Origin: Bin5 sp965220715
GTDB taxonomy: Bacteria > Chloroflexota > Anaerolineae > Caldilineales > Caldilineaceae
Length of the DNA: 64,000 nt
Assembly: GCA_965220715.1 (NCBI GenBank)
Contig: OZ244843.1
Span: 3,658,001-3,722,000 of the forward strand
Direction: 5' to 3'
Shown: positions 22,056 through 31,251 of the stretch, piece by piece
Position numbering within the stretch: position 1 is the stretch's first letter
Layout of the letters: each line of letters begins with the position of its first letter
Position numbers and translations under genes: made by a program
Notes under the pieces: model-generated
Told to the model about the DNA's origin: nothing
Databases searched by the model: none
What the model saw: the letters and a program-made list of their open reading frames with translations, nothing else

Positions 22056-23924
22056 GTGACTGCTGAGCGGCCCAACGTCGTCTTCGTCCTCACCGACGAC
22101 CAGGGGTACGGCGACCTATCCTGTCATGGCAATCCTATAGTAAAGACGCCTCATATAGACGCGCTATATTCGGACAGCGTGCGCCTGACAGATTACCATG
22201 TGGGGCCAACTTGCGCGCCGACGCGCGCCGGTCTTCTGACGGGCCACTACGCCAACAGCACCGGCGTCTGGCGGACGAGCGGCGGGCGGTCGTTGCTGCG
22301 GGCCGATGAAGTCAGTATGGCCGACTATTTTCACCGCAACGGTTATGCCACGGGCATCTTTGGAAAGTGGCACCTGGGCGACAACGCACCCTACCGTCCG
22401 CAGGATCGCGGTTTCGAGACAGTGGTAGTGCATGGAGGGGGCGGCGTCGGCCAGACACCAGACTTTTGGGGCAACAGTTACTTTGATGACAGTTACTGGG
22501 ATGGGCAACAATTCAGGCAGTTTGAGGGTTACTGCACTGATGTCTGGTTTCAGCGGGCCCTAGAATTTATCGAGCGAAACAGGACCAAGCCCTTTTTCTG
22601 CTACATACCTACCAATGCGCCGCACGCGCCCTTTCTGGTTGATCCAACTCATAGCGATCCCTATTTGCCGCTGACGCCCCACGAGGATCGGGCGAAATTT
22701 TACGGCATGCTGGCAAAGATCGACGATAATGTGGGCAATCTGCGCTTCCGGTTAAGAGAGTTAGAGTTGGAAGAAGACACGATCTTTGTCTTCATGACGG
22801 ACAACGGCTCCGCAGGCGGCCTGGATGTGGATGAGGACCAGTTTGTCACCAGCGGATTCAACGCCGGAATGCGAGGGAAAAAGGGCTCTGCGTATGACGG
22901 CGGTCACCGCGTGCCCTTCTTTATGCACTGGCCTGGCGGCGGCCTGGACACAGGTCGCGACGTGGACCGGTTGACCGCCAATATCGACATTCTGCCAACC
23001 TTGATCGAGTTGTGCGGCCTGGACAGCTCAGGCGAAAGCGAATTCGATGGGCGCAGCCTGGCCCCGCTGCTGCAAAATTTAGGCCACGTGGATGGATCTT
23101 CTGCTGCAGAAGCGGCTAAAACGGGGGTTGACGGCGCAGAGGAAGACAGCGTCTGGCCAGCGCGCGCGATCGTCACCGATACGCAGCGGCTGCCGCGACC
23201 GATAAAGTGGCGCAGAAGCGCGGTGATGACGGACTACTGGCGATTGGTAAACGGAAGTGAGTTGTACGCCATCGGGGAGGACCCGGAGCAGCGCAGCGAT
23301 GTGGCAGCAAGCCACCCCGATGTCGTTGCGGAGTTGCGTCAGGCCTATGAGGCGTGGTGGAAGAAGGTGTCGCGTCAGTTTGACGAGGAAATCCCGATAA
23401 CGTTTGGGGGCGCGGCCGCGTCCCGTTTGAGGCTGAATACCTACGACTGGCACAATGAAGAGTTGGAAGGCGCATGGAACCAGTGCCTGATCCGTCAGGG
23501 CTTGATCTGTAACGGCTACTGGGAGGTAGACGTCGTCGAATCGGGCACTTATCGCTTTACCTTGCGCCGCTGGCCTTTGGAAGAGGACGCGCCGATTGCT
23601 GCCGGTTTGGCGGGGGGTGAGCCGGTAGGATGGCAAGAACTTCGAATCGACGCAGACTTTGAGACGGCCGAAGGATCGTCGTTTAAGGAAGGGATCAGTT
23701 GGGGTGGTGGAGTAGCCCTGCCGGTGCGCCGGGCCGGTATGGCCATCGCAGGACAGGAAGTGTGGACTACAGTCAGGCCCGATGACAAAGGCGCAGTTTT
23801 CACGCTGACGCTCCCAGCGGGCGGGACACACTTACAAACATGGTTTGCGTTGGAGGAGGGCGAGGAGATGGGGGCGTACTATGTCTACGTCGAGCAGTTG
23901 AGCCCAAGCGAGCAAAAGTACTAG
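22056..23924 (+). CDS. Formylglycine-dependent sulfatase, paralogue 1
   Basis: A 622-residue arylsulfatase-type hydrolase. The N-terminal metal site is NVVFVLTDDQGYGDLSCHGN. The catalytic motif is CAPTR (Cys53-Arg57; consensus CxPxR), where Cys is converted to formylglycine by a maturase. FGKWHLGDNAPYRPQDRGFE and FVFMTDNGSAGG complete the site. Past about residue 460 lies a second, beta-rich domain (GYWEVDVVESGTYRFTLRRW, THLQTWFALEEG) often appended to such enzymes. No signal peptide is evident at the GTG start, so the location is unclear. The GTG at 22056 follows GAGGG and the dioxygenase stop. Likely removes sulfate from a carbohydrate or other ester. Confidence 0.92.
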   Translation: MTAERPNVVFVLTDDQGYGDLSCHGNPIVKTPHIDALYSDSVRLTDYHVGPTCAPTRAGLLTGHYANSTGVWRTSGGRSLLRADEVSMADYFHRNGYATGIFGKWHLGDNAPYRPQDRGFETVVVHGGGGVGQTPDFWGNSYFDDSYWDGQQFRQFEGYCTDVWFQRALEFIERNRTKPFFCYIPTNAPHAPFLVDPTHSDPYLPLTPHEDRAKFYGMLAKIDDNVGNLRFRLRELELEEDTIFVFMTDNGSAGGLDVDEDQFVTSGFNAGMRGKKGSAYDGGHRVPFFMHWPGGGLDTGRDVDRLTANIDILPTLIELCGLDSSGESEFDGRSLAPLLQNLGHVDGSSAAEAAKTGVDGAEEDSVWPARAIVTDTQRLPRPIKWRRSAVMTDYWRLVNGSELYAIGEDPEQRSDVAASHPDVVAELRQAYEAWWKKVSRQFDEEIPITFGGAAASRLRLNTYDWHNEELEGAWNQCLIRQGLICNGYWEVDVVESGTYRFTLRRWPLEEDAPIAAGLAGGEPVGWQELRIDADFETAEGSSFKEGISWGGGVALPVRRAGMAIAGQEVWTTVRPDDKGAVFTLTLPAGGTHLQTWFALEEGEEMGAYYVYVEQLSPSEQKY

Positions 23925-23972
23925 GTTCCGTTGACATTTTGGGAAGGCTGTTCAGATGTCAACAAGAACTGA

Positions 23973-23986
23973 AGGCCTGCAGGCCT
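23973..23986. repeat. Perfect 14-bp palindrome
   Basis: AGGCCTGCAGGCCT, a perfect palindrome ~50 bp after the first sulfatase. It lacks a T-tract, so it is not an obvious terminator; it may be a protein-binding site or chance. Confidence 0.3.
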
Positions 23987-24027
23987 GTTAGGGATGTTTC
24001 TCGCTTGAATGTTGAAATAGACAAAAC

Positions 24028-24112
24028 CAATTGATCCGCGAAGTCACGCGAAGGGTCGCGAAGAACACCTTTTTGTCCGCGGAGGACGCGGAGGGACGCG
24101 TAGAACACCAAA
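24028..24112 (+). repeat. Degenerate CCRCGAAGGG-type repeat, copy 3
   Basis: Contains AATTGATCCGCGAAGTCACG, GAAGAACACCTTTTTGTCCG and CGGAGGACGCGGAGGGACGC. The AACACCTTTTTG core and CGCGAAGGG units match the copies at 3993-4080 and 4412-4470. It fills much of the 436-bp gap between the two sulfatase paralogues; the rest holds a GAGCCC-TAGAC-GGGCTC hairpin (24204-24220) and nothing else I recognise. Confidence 0.65.
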
Positions 24113-24360
24113 GGCGTATCGGATTTTCTTTGCGTGACTGCGCCGCCCTTCGACGATCAGGCGTAATTTGCACCTGGAAGTCGTTGTTCAGACAAACGTC
24201 AACGAGCCCTAGACGGGCTCAATTCATCCACGATTCTTCGGCCTAGCGGCAATTCACAAATACAGAATTACAGTAAGGGCGGGGGCGACAGAAGCCATAG
24301 TGACCGCAGGTCCGAGCGAGAGGCGGCATTTTTCAATGGATTTCGCATAGGGAGTTAGGC

Positions 24361-26181
24361 ATGAAGCCGGACCATCCAAACGTTGTCTTCGTTCTTACCG
24401 ACGATCAGGGATACGGTGATCTTTCGTGTCACGGCAATCCGGTAGTCAAGACACCGCATATCGACGCGCTCCACGCCACTAGCGTGCGCCTGACCGATTA
24501 CCACGTTGGGCCGACATGCGCGCCTACCCGGGCCGGCCTTTTGACCGGCCACTACGCAAATAGCACCGGCGTCTGGCACACAATCGGCGGACGTTCATTG
24601 TTGCGGTCTAACGAGATCAGCATGGCCGACTACTTTCAACGCAGCGGCTATGCCACCGGCATTTTTGGCAAGTGGCATCTGGGGGACAACGCGCCATACC
24701 GTCCACAAGACCGCGGCTTTGAAACTGTCGTCGTTCACGGCGGCGGCGGAGTCGGCCAGACTCCTGATTACTGGGGCAACAACTACTTCGATGACAGTTA
24801 CTGGGACGGGGAAGAGCATAACCGGTACGAGGGATATTGCACGGACGTCTGGTTCCAGAATGCGTTGAGCTTCATCGAGCGAAACCGGGAGCAACCTTTC
24901 TTTTGTTATATTCCAACCAATGCGCCCCACTCGCCCTTTCTGGTTGATCCTCTCTACAGTGATCCCTATGTGCCGCTGACGCCCCACCAGCAGAGGGCAA
25001 ACTTCTATGGGATGCTTGCCAACATTGATGAGAACGTTGGCGGATTGCGGCGCAGTTTGGCAGAAATGGGCCTGGTGGATAATACAATCTTCATCTTCAT
25101 GACCGACAATGGTTCAGGGGGCGGCCTGGAAGTGGATGAAAGCCAGTTGGTCATCAACGGCTTCAATGCCGGGATGCGGGGCCAAAAAGGTTCCGAGTAC
25201 GACGGCGGCCACCGCGTTCCTTTCATTCTCCACTGGCCTGCGGGAGGAATTAGTGAGGGGCGGGACGTGGATGAAGTGACCGCGAATGTGGATATCCTGC
25301 CGACGCTGATCGACATGTGCCGCCTGGAGAAGCCAGAGGGCAACGGTTTCGATGGACGCAGTCTGGCGCCGCTGCTGCAACCAGAAGAGGGAAACCGGAG
25401 GGTCTGGCCTGACCGGGCGCTGGTTACCGACTCACAGCGGCTGGCGTACCCTGTCAAATGGCGCAAGAGCGCGGTGATGACAGATCGCTGGCGTCTCGTG
25501 AACGGTCGCGAACTGTTTGCAATCAAAGAAGACCCGGAGCAGCGAAAAGACAATGCCGCGGCCCAACCCGACGTTGTGGCTGCGTTGCGTCTCGCCTACG
25601 AGGCGTGGTGGCAGAAAGTCTCGCGGCAATTTGACGAAGATATACCGATTGCGATTGGGGGGCCGAGCGCGTCCCGCCTGCGGTTGAATACGCACGACTG
25701 GCGTAACGAAGATTGCGAATGCGCATGGAACCAGAGTCTTGTCCGCCAGGGCCTGATCTGCAACGGCCACTGGGAGGTTGACGTCGTCGAGGCAGGGACC
25801 TACAGTTTCAGTCTGCGCCGCTGGCCCATGGAGGAGGACGCGCCGATTGCAGCGGGACTGGAGGGGGGAGAGCCTACCCCATTCGGCAAGATTTCGATTC
25901 GGCCCAGTGGGGAAGTAAGTGACGAGAAAGCCGACGCGACCGGCGAGCCGTCGCTAAAGGAAAGGATAAAATGGGGAGGCGGCGTTGCCTTGCCTGTGCA
26001 ACGCGCCCGCATCGTCATCGGGGGCGAGGAGGCATGTAAGGAAGTCGCTGCCGATGAGGAAGCTATCAGTTTCACGCTGTCGTTGCCTGCGGGAGGTACG
26101 CACCTGCAGACATGGTTTGAGTTGGAGGACGGCAAGGATTTGGGCGCTTATTTCGTTTATATTGAGCAAATGATCCAGTGA
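24361..26181 (+). CDS. Formylglycine-dependent sulfatase, paralogue 2
   Basis: A 606-residue close paralogue of the preceding sulfatase, colinear over its whole length. It has NVVFVLTDDQGYGDLSCHGN, catalytic CAPTR (Cys53-Arg57), FGKWHLGDNAPYRPQDRGFE, FIFMTDNGSGGG and the same C-terminal beta-rich domain (GHWEVDVVEAGTYSFSLRRW, THLQTWFELEDG). Differences concentrate in the linker around residue 350 and the C-terminal domain, so the pair may differ in substrate recognition. The ATG at 24361 follows GGGAG. A repeat-bearing 436-bp gap separates the two, suggesting duplication and divergence rather than one tight operon. Confidence 0.92.
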   Translation: MKPDHPNVVFVLTDDQGYGDLSCHGNPVVKTPHIDALHATSVRLTDYHVGPTCAPTRAGLLTGHYANSTGVWHTIGGRSLLRSNEISMADYFQRSGYATGIFGKWHLGDNAPYRPQDRGFETVVVHGGGGVGQTPDYWGNNYFDDSYWDGEEHNRYEGYCTDVWFQNALSFIERNREQPFFCYIPTNAPHSPFLVDPLYSDPYVPLTPHQQRANFYGMLANIDENVGGLRRSLAEMGLVDNTIFIFMTDNGSGGGLEVDESQLVINGFNAGMRGQKGSEYDGGHRVPFILHWPAGGISEGRDVDEVTANVDILPTLIDMCRLEKPEGNGFDGRSLAPLLQPEEGNRRVWPDRALVTDSQRLAYPVKWRKSAVMTDRWRLVNGRELFAIKEDPEQRKDNAAAQPDVVAALRLAYEAWWQKVSRQFDEDIPIAIGGPSASRLRLNTHDWRNEDCECAWNQSLVRQGLICNGHWEVDVVEAGTYSFSLRRWPMEEDAPIAAGLEGGEPTPFGKISIRPSGEVSDEKADATGEPSLKERIKWGGGVALPVQRARIVIGGEEACKEVAADEEAISFTLSLPAGGTHLQTWFELEDGKDLGAYFVYIEQMIQ

Positions 26182-26404
26182 CAGAGCCAGAAGCGAACTT
26201 TGGCGCTGTGAATTTCGTCACAATTCCAAGGGATTGGACCAAACGGGCGTGTCTGCAAATGTGTAGCTGAAGGAAGGCTCGCCACATAGTGGGAAGTGCC
26301 GGCACTTCATATGGCGGAGTTCGCATTGCGCCATGCGGTAGGCCCTCTGACTGCCCGCGGTTGATGTGGGCCGTCGTTCAAGCAAGTTCTCAGGGAGAAG
26401 ATAA

Positions 26405-27682
26405 ATGACGCAAGAGTACAGCCAGGAACTGGCAATTCATGGAGGCACGCCCGCTAAACAGAATCCCGATCCCCCGATGTATCCAGGGGGAATGGCGATC
26501 GCCGATGAGGAAGAGGCAGGTGTCCTGGAAGTGTTGCGGGCCAAGCGTCTCTTTCGCTATTACGGTCCGGGCGAGGAGGAATCGAAGGCCAGCCAGCTGG
26601 AACGGGCATTTGCCGAGAAGAAAGGTACCCGTTACGCGGTGGCGGTGACATCAGGAACGGCGGCGCTGGTCTGCGGACTGCAGGGGATTGGCATCGGGCC
26701 GGGCGATGAGGTGATTGTGCCTGCCTACACCTGGATCGCGTCTGCGGCCGCGATTGTCGCGGCCGGCGGGATTCCGGTGATTGCCGAAGTCGACGAGACG
26801 CTCCTATTGGACCCTGCGGACGTCGAGCGCAAGATTACGCCTTTCACCAAGGCGATCATGCCGGTGCATATGCGCGGCGCGCCCTGCCGGATGGATGAAC
26901 TGATGGCGCTGGCGAAAGAGCACGGTCTCAAGGTGATAGAGGACGTGGCGCAGGCAAACGGGGGAAGCTACAAAGGGCGCGCGTTGGGCTCCTTTGGCGA
27001 TGTTGGCTGTTTCAGTCTTCAGTTCAACAAGATTATCACTTCCGGAGAGGGCGGCATGGTGGTTACAGACGACGAATCGGTCTGGAAACGCACAAACATG
27101 TATCATGACGTGATTGGCCCCTTGCGACTCGATTATGGCGTGGATGAGTTGCTTTGCGGCGTCAACTATCGGATGCCGGAGCTTCTGGCCGCGGTAGCAC
27201 TGCCGCAGCTGGCAAGATTGGACGGTCTGATCGAAGACATGCGCTACCGCAAACGCGTGCTCAAAGCCGGTATTGAGGATGTGACCAGGCGCAAGGGGAT
27301 CAACTTTCGAGAGCTGGCTGACCCGGAAGGCGACGCTGCAGTTGCCACCGTCTTTTTCATGGATAGCCCGGCCAAGGCCGCATCGGTGTCGGAGGCGCTT
27401 CGGGCCGAAAACATCGGCGCCGGGCCATTGTATTCGCCCGACGGGATCGACTATCATGTCTATGCTCACTGGGTGCCGATTCTGAATCGCCGCACATGGA
27501 CAAAGGACGGCGGCCCCTGGCGTTGGGCACAGCGGGAGATCGAATACAGGCCCGACATGTGTCCTCGCAGCCTCGACTTGCTGGGACGTGCGGTGCATTT
27601 GAATGTCAGCCCGCTGCTGACCAACGAAGATGTGGAAGAGACTGTTGAAGGGCTGAATAAGGTGCTGGAAGAACTGGGGTAG
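26405..27682 (+). CDS. DegT/DnrJ/EryC1/StrS-family aminotransferase
   Basis: A 425-residue PLP-dependent sugar aminotransferase-type protein. The PLP site shows TSGTAALVCGLQ (84-95), EDVAQANGG with Asp180 pairing to the PLP nitrogen, and the Schiff-base Lys209 in SLQFNKIITSGEGG. The N-terminal RLFRYYGPGEEESKASQLE fits the family. Members usually aminate keto-sugars for surface polysaccharides or antibiotics. Inside a transport and sulfatase cluster it may instead act in amino-sugar breakdown or on an imported compound (inference). AGGGAGAAG precedes the ATG. An ABC solute-binding protein gene follows in the same direction. Confidence 0.9.
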   Translation: MTQEYSQELAIHGGTPAKQNPDPPMYPGGMAIADEEEAGVLEVLRAKRLFRYYGPGEEESKASQLERAFAEKKGTRYAVAVTSGTAALVCGLQGIGIGPGDEVIVPAYTWIASAAAIVAAGGIPVIAEVDETLLLDPADVERKITPFTKAIMPVHMRGAPCRMDELMALAKEHGLKVIEDVAQANGGSYKGRALGSFGDVGCFSLQFNKIITSGEGGMVVTDDESVWKRTNMYHDVIGPLRLDYGVDELLCGVNYRMPELLAAVALPQLARLDGLIEDMRYRKRVLKAGIEDVTRRKGINFRELADPEGDAAVATVFFMDSPAKAASVSEALRAENIGAGPLYSPDGIDYHVYAHWVPILNRRTWTKDGGPWRWAQREIEYRPDMCPRSLDLLGRAVHLNVSPLLTNEDVEETVEGLNKVLEELG

Positions 27683-27782
27683 GAATACTGTTTGCCAATC
27701 AGATATGTAAATCTTGTCTTTTTTGAACCGATTGGGCGACGCACTTGTGTTGTCCGCACAGCAAGCCAAGGAGGAATCCACC

Positions 27783-29123
27783 ATGGCTACCGGTACCAAG
27801 TTGTCCAGACGCAGTTTTCTAACTCGAACGGCCACTGTGGCAGGCGTGGCGACAATGGGCGCGGGCCTGTCCGCCTGTGCGCTGGCCGTGCCTGCCGCCG
27901 GCGACGAGGGCGGGGGAGCGCCGGCGATGGAAGTTGTAACGCTGACGATGTGGAAGGGCCCCCACAAGGCTGCGGGCGACGAGACCAAGCTCTGCGCCCA
28001 GCCCACGTTGGATGTGCTTGAAGAAATGCTTCCAGGGGTCAGCGTCGACTTCAGCGAGATTCCCTGGGGGCAGTACAACGAAAAGTTCGTTGCCGCGTTT
28101 GCCGCCGACCAAGGGCCGGACGTGAGTTATCAGACGGAGTCTTTCCCCCGCTTTGTCAACACCGGCCATATCATGCCGCTGGACGACATGATTGAGTCGA
28201 CCAATTTCGACCGTTCGTTTTTCTACGAGCGCGCGTGGGGGCCGGGAACATACGATGGCACAACCTACTCATTCCCGTGGATCATTGGCGGGTCCAATTT
28301 GTTCTGGAATAAGGATCTCTTTGAACAGGCCGGACACGATCCGGACACGCCGCCCGATACGGTTGAGGAGTTCCTTAGCCTCTCCCAGGCCATCACAGCA
28401 CTTGGGGATGACATCTACGGGTTTGGCAGCCATCCCGCGAGCTGGCATGAGAATGGGCAGTGGCCGCGCCGCTTTGGCGGGCACTGGTTTAACGATGACT
28501 TGACGGAATGTATCATCAACTCGGCCGAAGCGTACGATGGCTGGAATTTCCTCGACGCTCTCTATCACGAATACGAAATTGCGATGCCCGGCGCCATTTC
28601 CGGCCAGGAACCGGGCGTGGGAGGCTATTTCCGCGACGGCAAGATTGCCATGATCACGTCCCAAAACGTCTTTGCCAATTCGGTCCGCAGCGAAAAGCCA
28701 GATTTCAGACTGGGGGCGTCGCGCATGGCCACCGGGCCGGCTGAAGGGCCGCGTGGACGGGCCTGCTACGGCGGCGTCGGCATGCTGGCGATAGCCGCCA
28801 AGACTGCGCATCCCCAGGAGTCATGGGATGTGATCGAGACCCTGGTCACACCTGATCTGCTCACCTCCTGGATCGGCTGTCTCGGGTTCATGAGCGTGTC
28901 ACCCCATGTCAACTTCTATCCTGATGACGAGGTGTTGACAACGGCGCAGGGCACCCTGGAATATACATTCTTCTGGCCGTACCGCGGCTGGATCTTCAAG
29001 TTCTGGGATATCGAGAGCACTTCGATCGAATCCTTCATTCTGGGCCAGCGCACCGTTGAAGAGGCAGTGGAGGACATGGTCGTTCAGGTGAACGACATGC
29101 TGAGAGAAGAAGAGGGATCGTAG
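27783..29123 (+). CDS. Carbohydrate ABC transporter substrate-binding lipoprotein 1
   Basis: A 446-residue family 1 extracellular solute-binding protein. The N-terminus has a twin-arginine-like signal (KLSRRSFLTRT) followed by lipobox LSAC, so it is probably exported folded and lipid-anchored. The mature part shows the family features LTMWKGPHK, DQGPDVSYQTESFPRFVNTG, YSFPWIIGGSNLFWNKDLFE and GKIAMITSQNVFANSV. AAGGAGGAA at 27769-27777 sets the ATG at 27783. Two permease genes follow, forming a CUT1-type importer without a local ATPase. Sulfatase, deacetylase and aminotransferase neighbours suggest a decorated carbohydrate ligand. Confidence 0.92.
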   Translation: MATGTKLSRRSFLTRTATVAGVATMGAGLSACALAVPAAGDEGGGAPAMEVVTLTMWKGPHKAAGDETKLCAQPTLDVLEEMLPGVSVDFSEIPWGQYNEKFVAAFAADQGPDVSYQTESFPRFVNTGHIMPLDDMIESTNFDRSFFYERAWGPGTYDGTTYSFPWIIGGSNLFWNKDLFEQAGHDPDTPPDTVEEFLSLSQAITALGDDIYGFGSHPASWHENGQWPRRFGGHWFNDDLTECIINSAEAYDGWNFLDALYHEYEIAMPGAISGQEPGVGGYFRDGKIAMITSQNVFANSVRSEKPDFRLGASRMATGPAEGPRGRACYGGVGMLAIAAKTAHPQESWDVIETLVTPDLLTSWIGCLGFMSVSPHVNFYPDDEVLTTAQGTLEYTFFWPYRGWIFKFWDIESTSIESFILGQRTVEEAVEDMVVQVNDMLREEEGS

Positions 29124-29284
29124 CCTCTTCTTCTCGGCTGGACTGCGAGCGAGGAGAATTGTTTGCAGTCCAGCCCTTACATCTTGCGAGCATGCAATAA
29201 TGCAAGGCGCTGGTCGACACTTGGCAGAAACCGGATTTCCAAGTAGCACCTGCTGGAGATCCAGTCGCAATTGAGGCAGGGCCT

Positions 29285-30211
29285 ATGACAACAGCCACAG
29301 AGTCTCCAGTACAAAGCCGCGCCGTGCCAGTGGGTTTCTGGCAGCGTGCGGCGGTCAGGCGGAACCTCAGCGCATACCTATTCATCCTGCCATTCATGGC
29401 GTTGTTTGCAGTTTTTAACATAGGGCCATTTTTTTGGGCGCTGTGGCTGTCTCTGCTGAAGGGTGACCTGGTCGCTCCAGTGAAACCATTTGTCGGTTTC
29501 CAGAATTATGTCAGCCTGACAACCGACAACATAACGCTTACCGTATTCAAAAACTCTCTCCAGTACACAGTATCGGTTGTGCCGATAGCGGTCATCACGG
29601 CCCTGGCCTTGGCTTTTCTGATAGGCAACAAGCTCGTACGCTTCAAAGACTTTTACCGGTCCGTAGTTTTCTTTCCCCTGCTTGCCTCGGCCGCGGCCAC
29701 GGCCCAGATTTGGAGTTATATCCTGGCTCCCCGCTATGGAGTGTTGACCTATCTACTGGGTCTGGTGGGCGTCCCTGAGATTTACTGGCTGTCCAATCCG
29801 GACGTCGCCCTTTATGGCATCCTGCTTATTGAATGGTGGCGCGGGATCGGCTTCCATATCATTCTTTTCCTGGCTGCCATGCTGGGCGTTCCGGAAGAGC
29901 TGCACGAGGCTGCCCGCATCGACGGAGCCACCGCCTTTCAGGTGGCAGTCCGAGTGACGATCCCGCTTATGCGCCCGGTAATCCTCTTTTCGATAGTGAT
30001 GGGTACGATTTGGGCATTCCAACTCTTCGATACGGTTTTCGTGCTGACAAACGGCGGACCCGTCCATTCCACGGCAACGATAGTCTGGTACATTTATAAT
30101 CACGCGTTTCGCTACGGCCAGGTCGGAATGGCGGCGGCGATGGGTGTCGTACTTCTGCTGATAATCATGCCCATCTCATTCGTGCAAATGCGCGTGTTAG
30201 GTGAGAGATAG
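29285..30211 (+). CDS. Carbohydrate ABC transporter permease (MalF-type) 1
   Basis: A 308-residue binding-protein-dependent permease with six predicted membrane segments, starting FILPFMALFAVFNIGPFFWA. The cytoplasmic EAA loop EELHEAARIDGATAFQVAVR, near residues 205-225, contacts the ATPase. A short Arg-rich segment precedes the first helix. It pairs with the next gene as the MalF-like half of a MalFG-type heterodimer. The ATG follows GAGGCAGGG. No ATPase gene is present in the cluster, so a shared MsmK/UgpC-type ATPase encoded elsewhere is likely. Confidence 0.93.
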   Translation: MTTATESPVQSRAVPVGFWQRAAVRRNLSAYLFILPFMALFAVFNIGPFFWALWLSLLKGDLVAPVKPFVGFQNYVSLTTDNITLTVFKNSLQYTVSVVPIAVITALALAFLIGNKLVRFKDFYRSVVFFPLLASAAATAQIWSYILAPRYGVLTYLLGLVGVPEIYWLSNPDVALYGILLIEWWRGIGFHIILFLAAMLGVPEELHEAARIDGATAFQVAVRVTIPLMRPVILFSIVMGTIWAFQLFDTVFVLTNGGPVHSTATIVWYIYNHAFRYGQVGMAAAMGVVLLLIIMPISFVQMRVLGER

Positions 30212-30326
30212 CAGGGCGATGTAGAGGCGATACCGGCCCCCTTGACCACTTTCACCAAAGTCAGAATTACGTCGGAACTCGACTGAATATTCGGTCGGCG
30301 CTGCCAAGAGCACAAGGAAGAAACCC

Positions 30327-31187
30327 ATGTCCCAGGTCAATCCTAGCCTCAGATGGCAAAAGATACTCAGAATATTACCGCAGGCTACGCTGGTTCATGC
30401 GCTATTGGCCGTGCTGGTAATAATCATGCTGGGGCCCTATCTATATATTTTCTCCTCCTCGTTCAAAGAGACATATACTCTCATTTCTATCCCGCCGCAG
30501 TTGATTCCAGAAAAGTTTGCCTGGGACAACTACATTTACATTTTAAATGAGTTGCCCTTCAGCCTCTGGTTCTTCAACACGATTCTGGTGGCTGTTCTTG
30601 TTACGGTGGGAACTGTAGTAATTGACGCGCTGGCGGCCTACGCCTTTGCCAAGAAGCAGTTCTGGGGCCGCGATCTGTTGTTTGGAATGATGCTGGCAAC
30701 AATAATGATCCCAGGCGCCTTGCTATTGATCCCCGCCTTTCTGATAACCAACTGGTTGGGACTACTGAACTCCTATGGCGGGCTCATCATTCCTGCACTG
30801 GCGAATGTGCTGGGCGTCTTTCTGCTGCGCCAGTTCATGATGACTATACCGGAGGAACTTGAGCATGCCGCCCGCATCGACGGCTGCTCCGATTTTGGCG
30901 TCTTCTGGCGGATAATAATGCCGCTTTCGGCGCCGGCGCTGGCGACTTTGTCGATTGTGGTCTTTACCGCTCAGTGGAACAACCTGGTCTGGCCTCTGGT
31001 TGTGCTGAACAGCAAGAAGCTCTACACGCTTCCCCTGGGCCTGGCGCTATTGCGCAGCGAATTTCAGGTAAACTACGGTATCACCTCTGCGGCTGCGTTT
31101 CTGAGCGTAGTCCCGCTCGTCATCGTCTTCATTTTCTTACAACGTTATTTCCTGGAAGGGCTTACAGTGGGAGCAGTCAAAGGGTAA
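30327..31187 (+). CDS. Carbohydrate ABC transporter permease (MalG-type) 1
   Basis: A 286-residue permease of the MalG type, with six membrane segments. The EAA loop is EELEHAARIDGCSDFGVFWR, and the C-terminus AVKG is typical of MalG-like proteins. GFRCSS-type family motifs are replaced by YLYIFSSSFKETYTL near residue 40. AAGGAAG before the ATG supports the start. It completes importer 1 with the binding protein and MalF-type permease upstream, and is followed directly by a deacetylase and a sulfatase-like gene. Confidence 0.93.
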   Translation: MSQVNPSLRWQKILRILPQATLVHALLAVLVIIMLGPYLYIFSSSFKETYTLISIPPQLIPEKFAWDNYIYILNELPFSLWFFNTILVAVLVTVGTVVIDALAAYAFAKKQFWGRDLLFGMMLATIMIPGALLLIPAFLITNWLGLLNSYGGLIIPALANVLGVFLLRQFMMTIPEELEHAARIDGCSDFGVFWRIIMPLSAPALATLSIVVFTAQWNNLVWPLVVLNSKKLYTLPLGLALLRSEFQVNYGITSAAAFLSVVPLVIVFIFLQRYFLEGLTVGAVKG

Positions 31188-31251
31188 TCGACGAGAAGAG
31201 ATTCAATACGTATTTTGGAACGGCAGACACGCCAAACCGGAAAGGATGATT

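Noticed and set aside
24204..24220. GAGCCC-TAGAC-GGGCTC hairpin as a terminator of the first sulfatase
   Set aside because: Only 6 bp, ~280 bp from the stop codon, and not followed by a T-tract.
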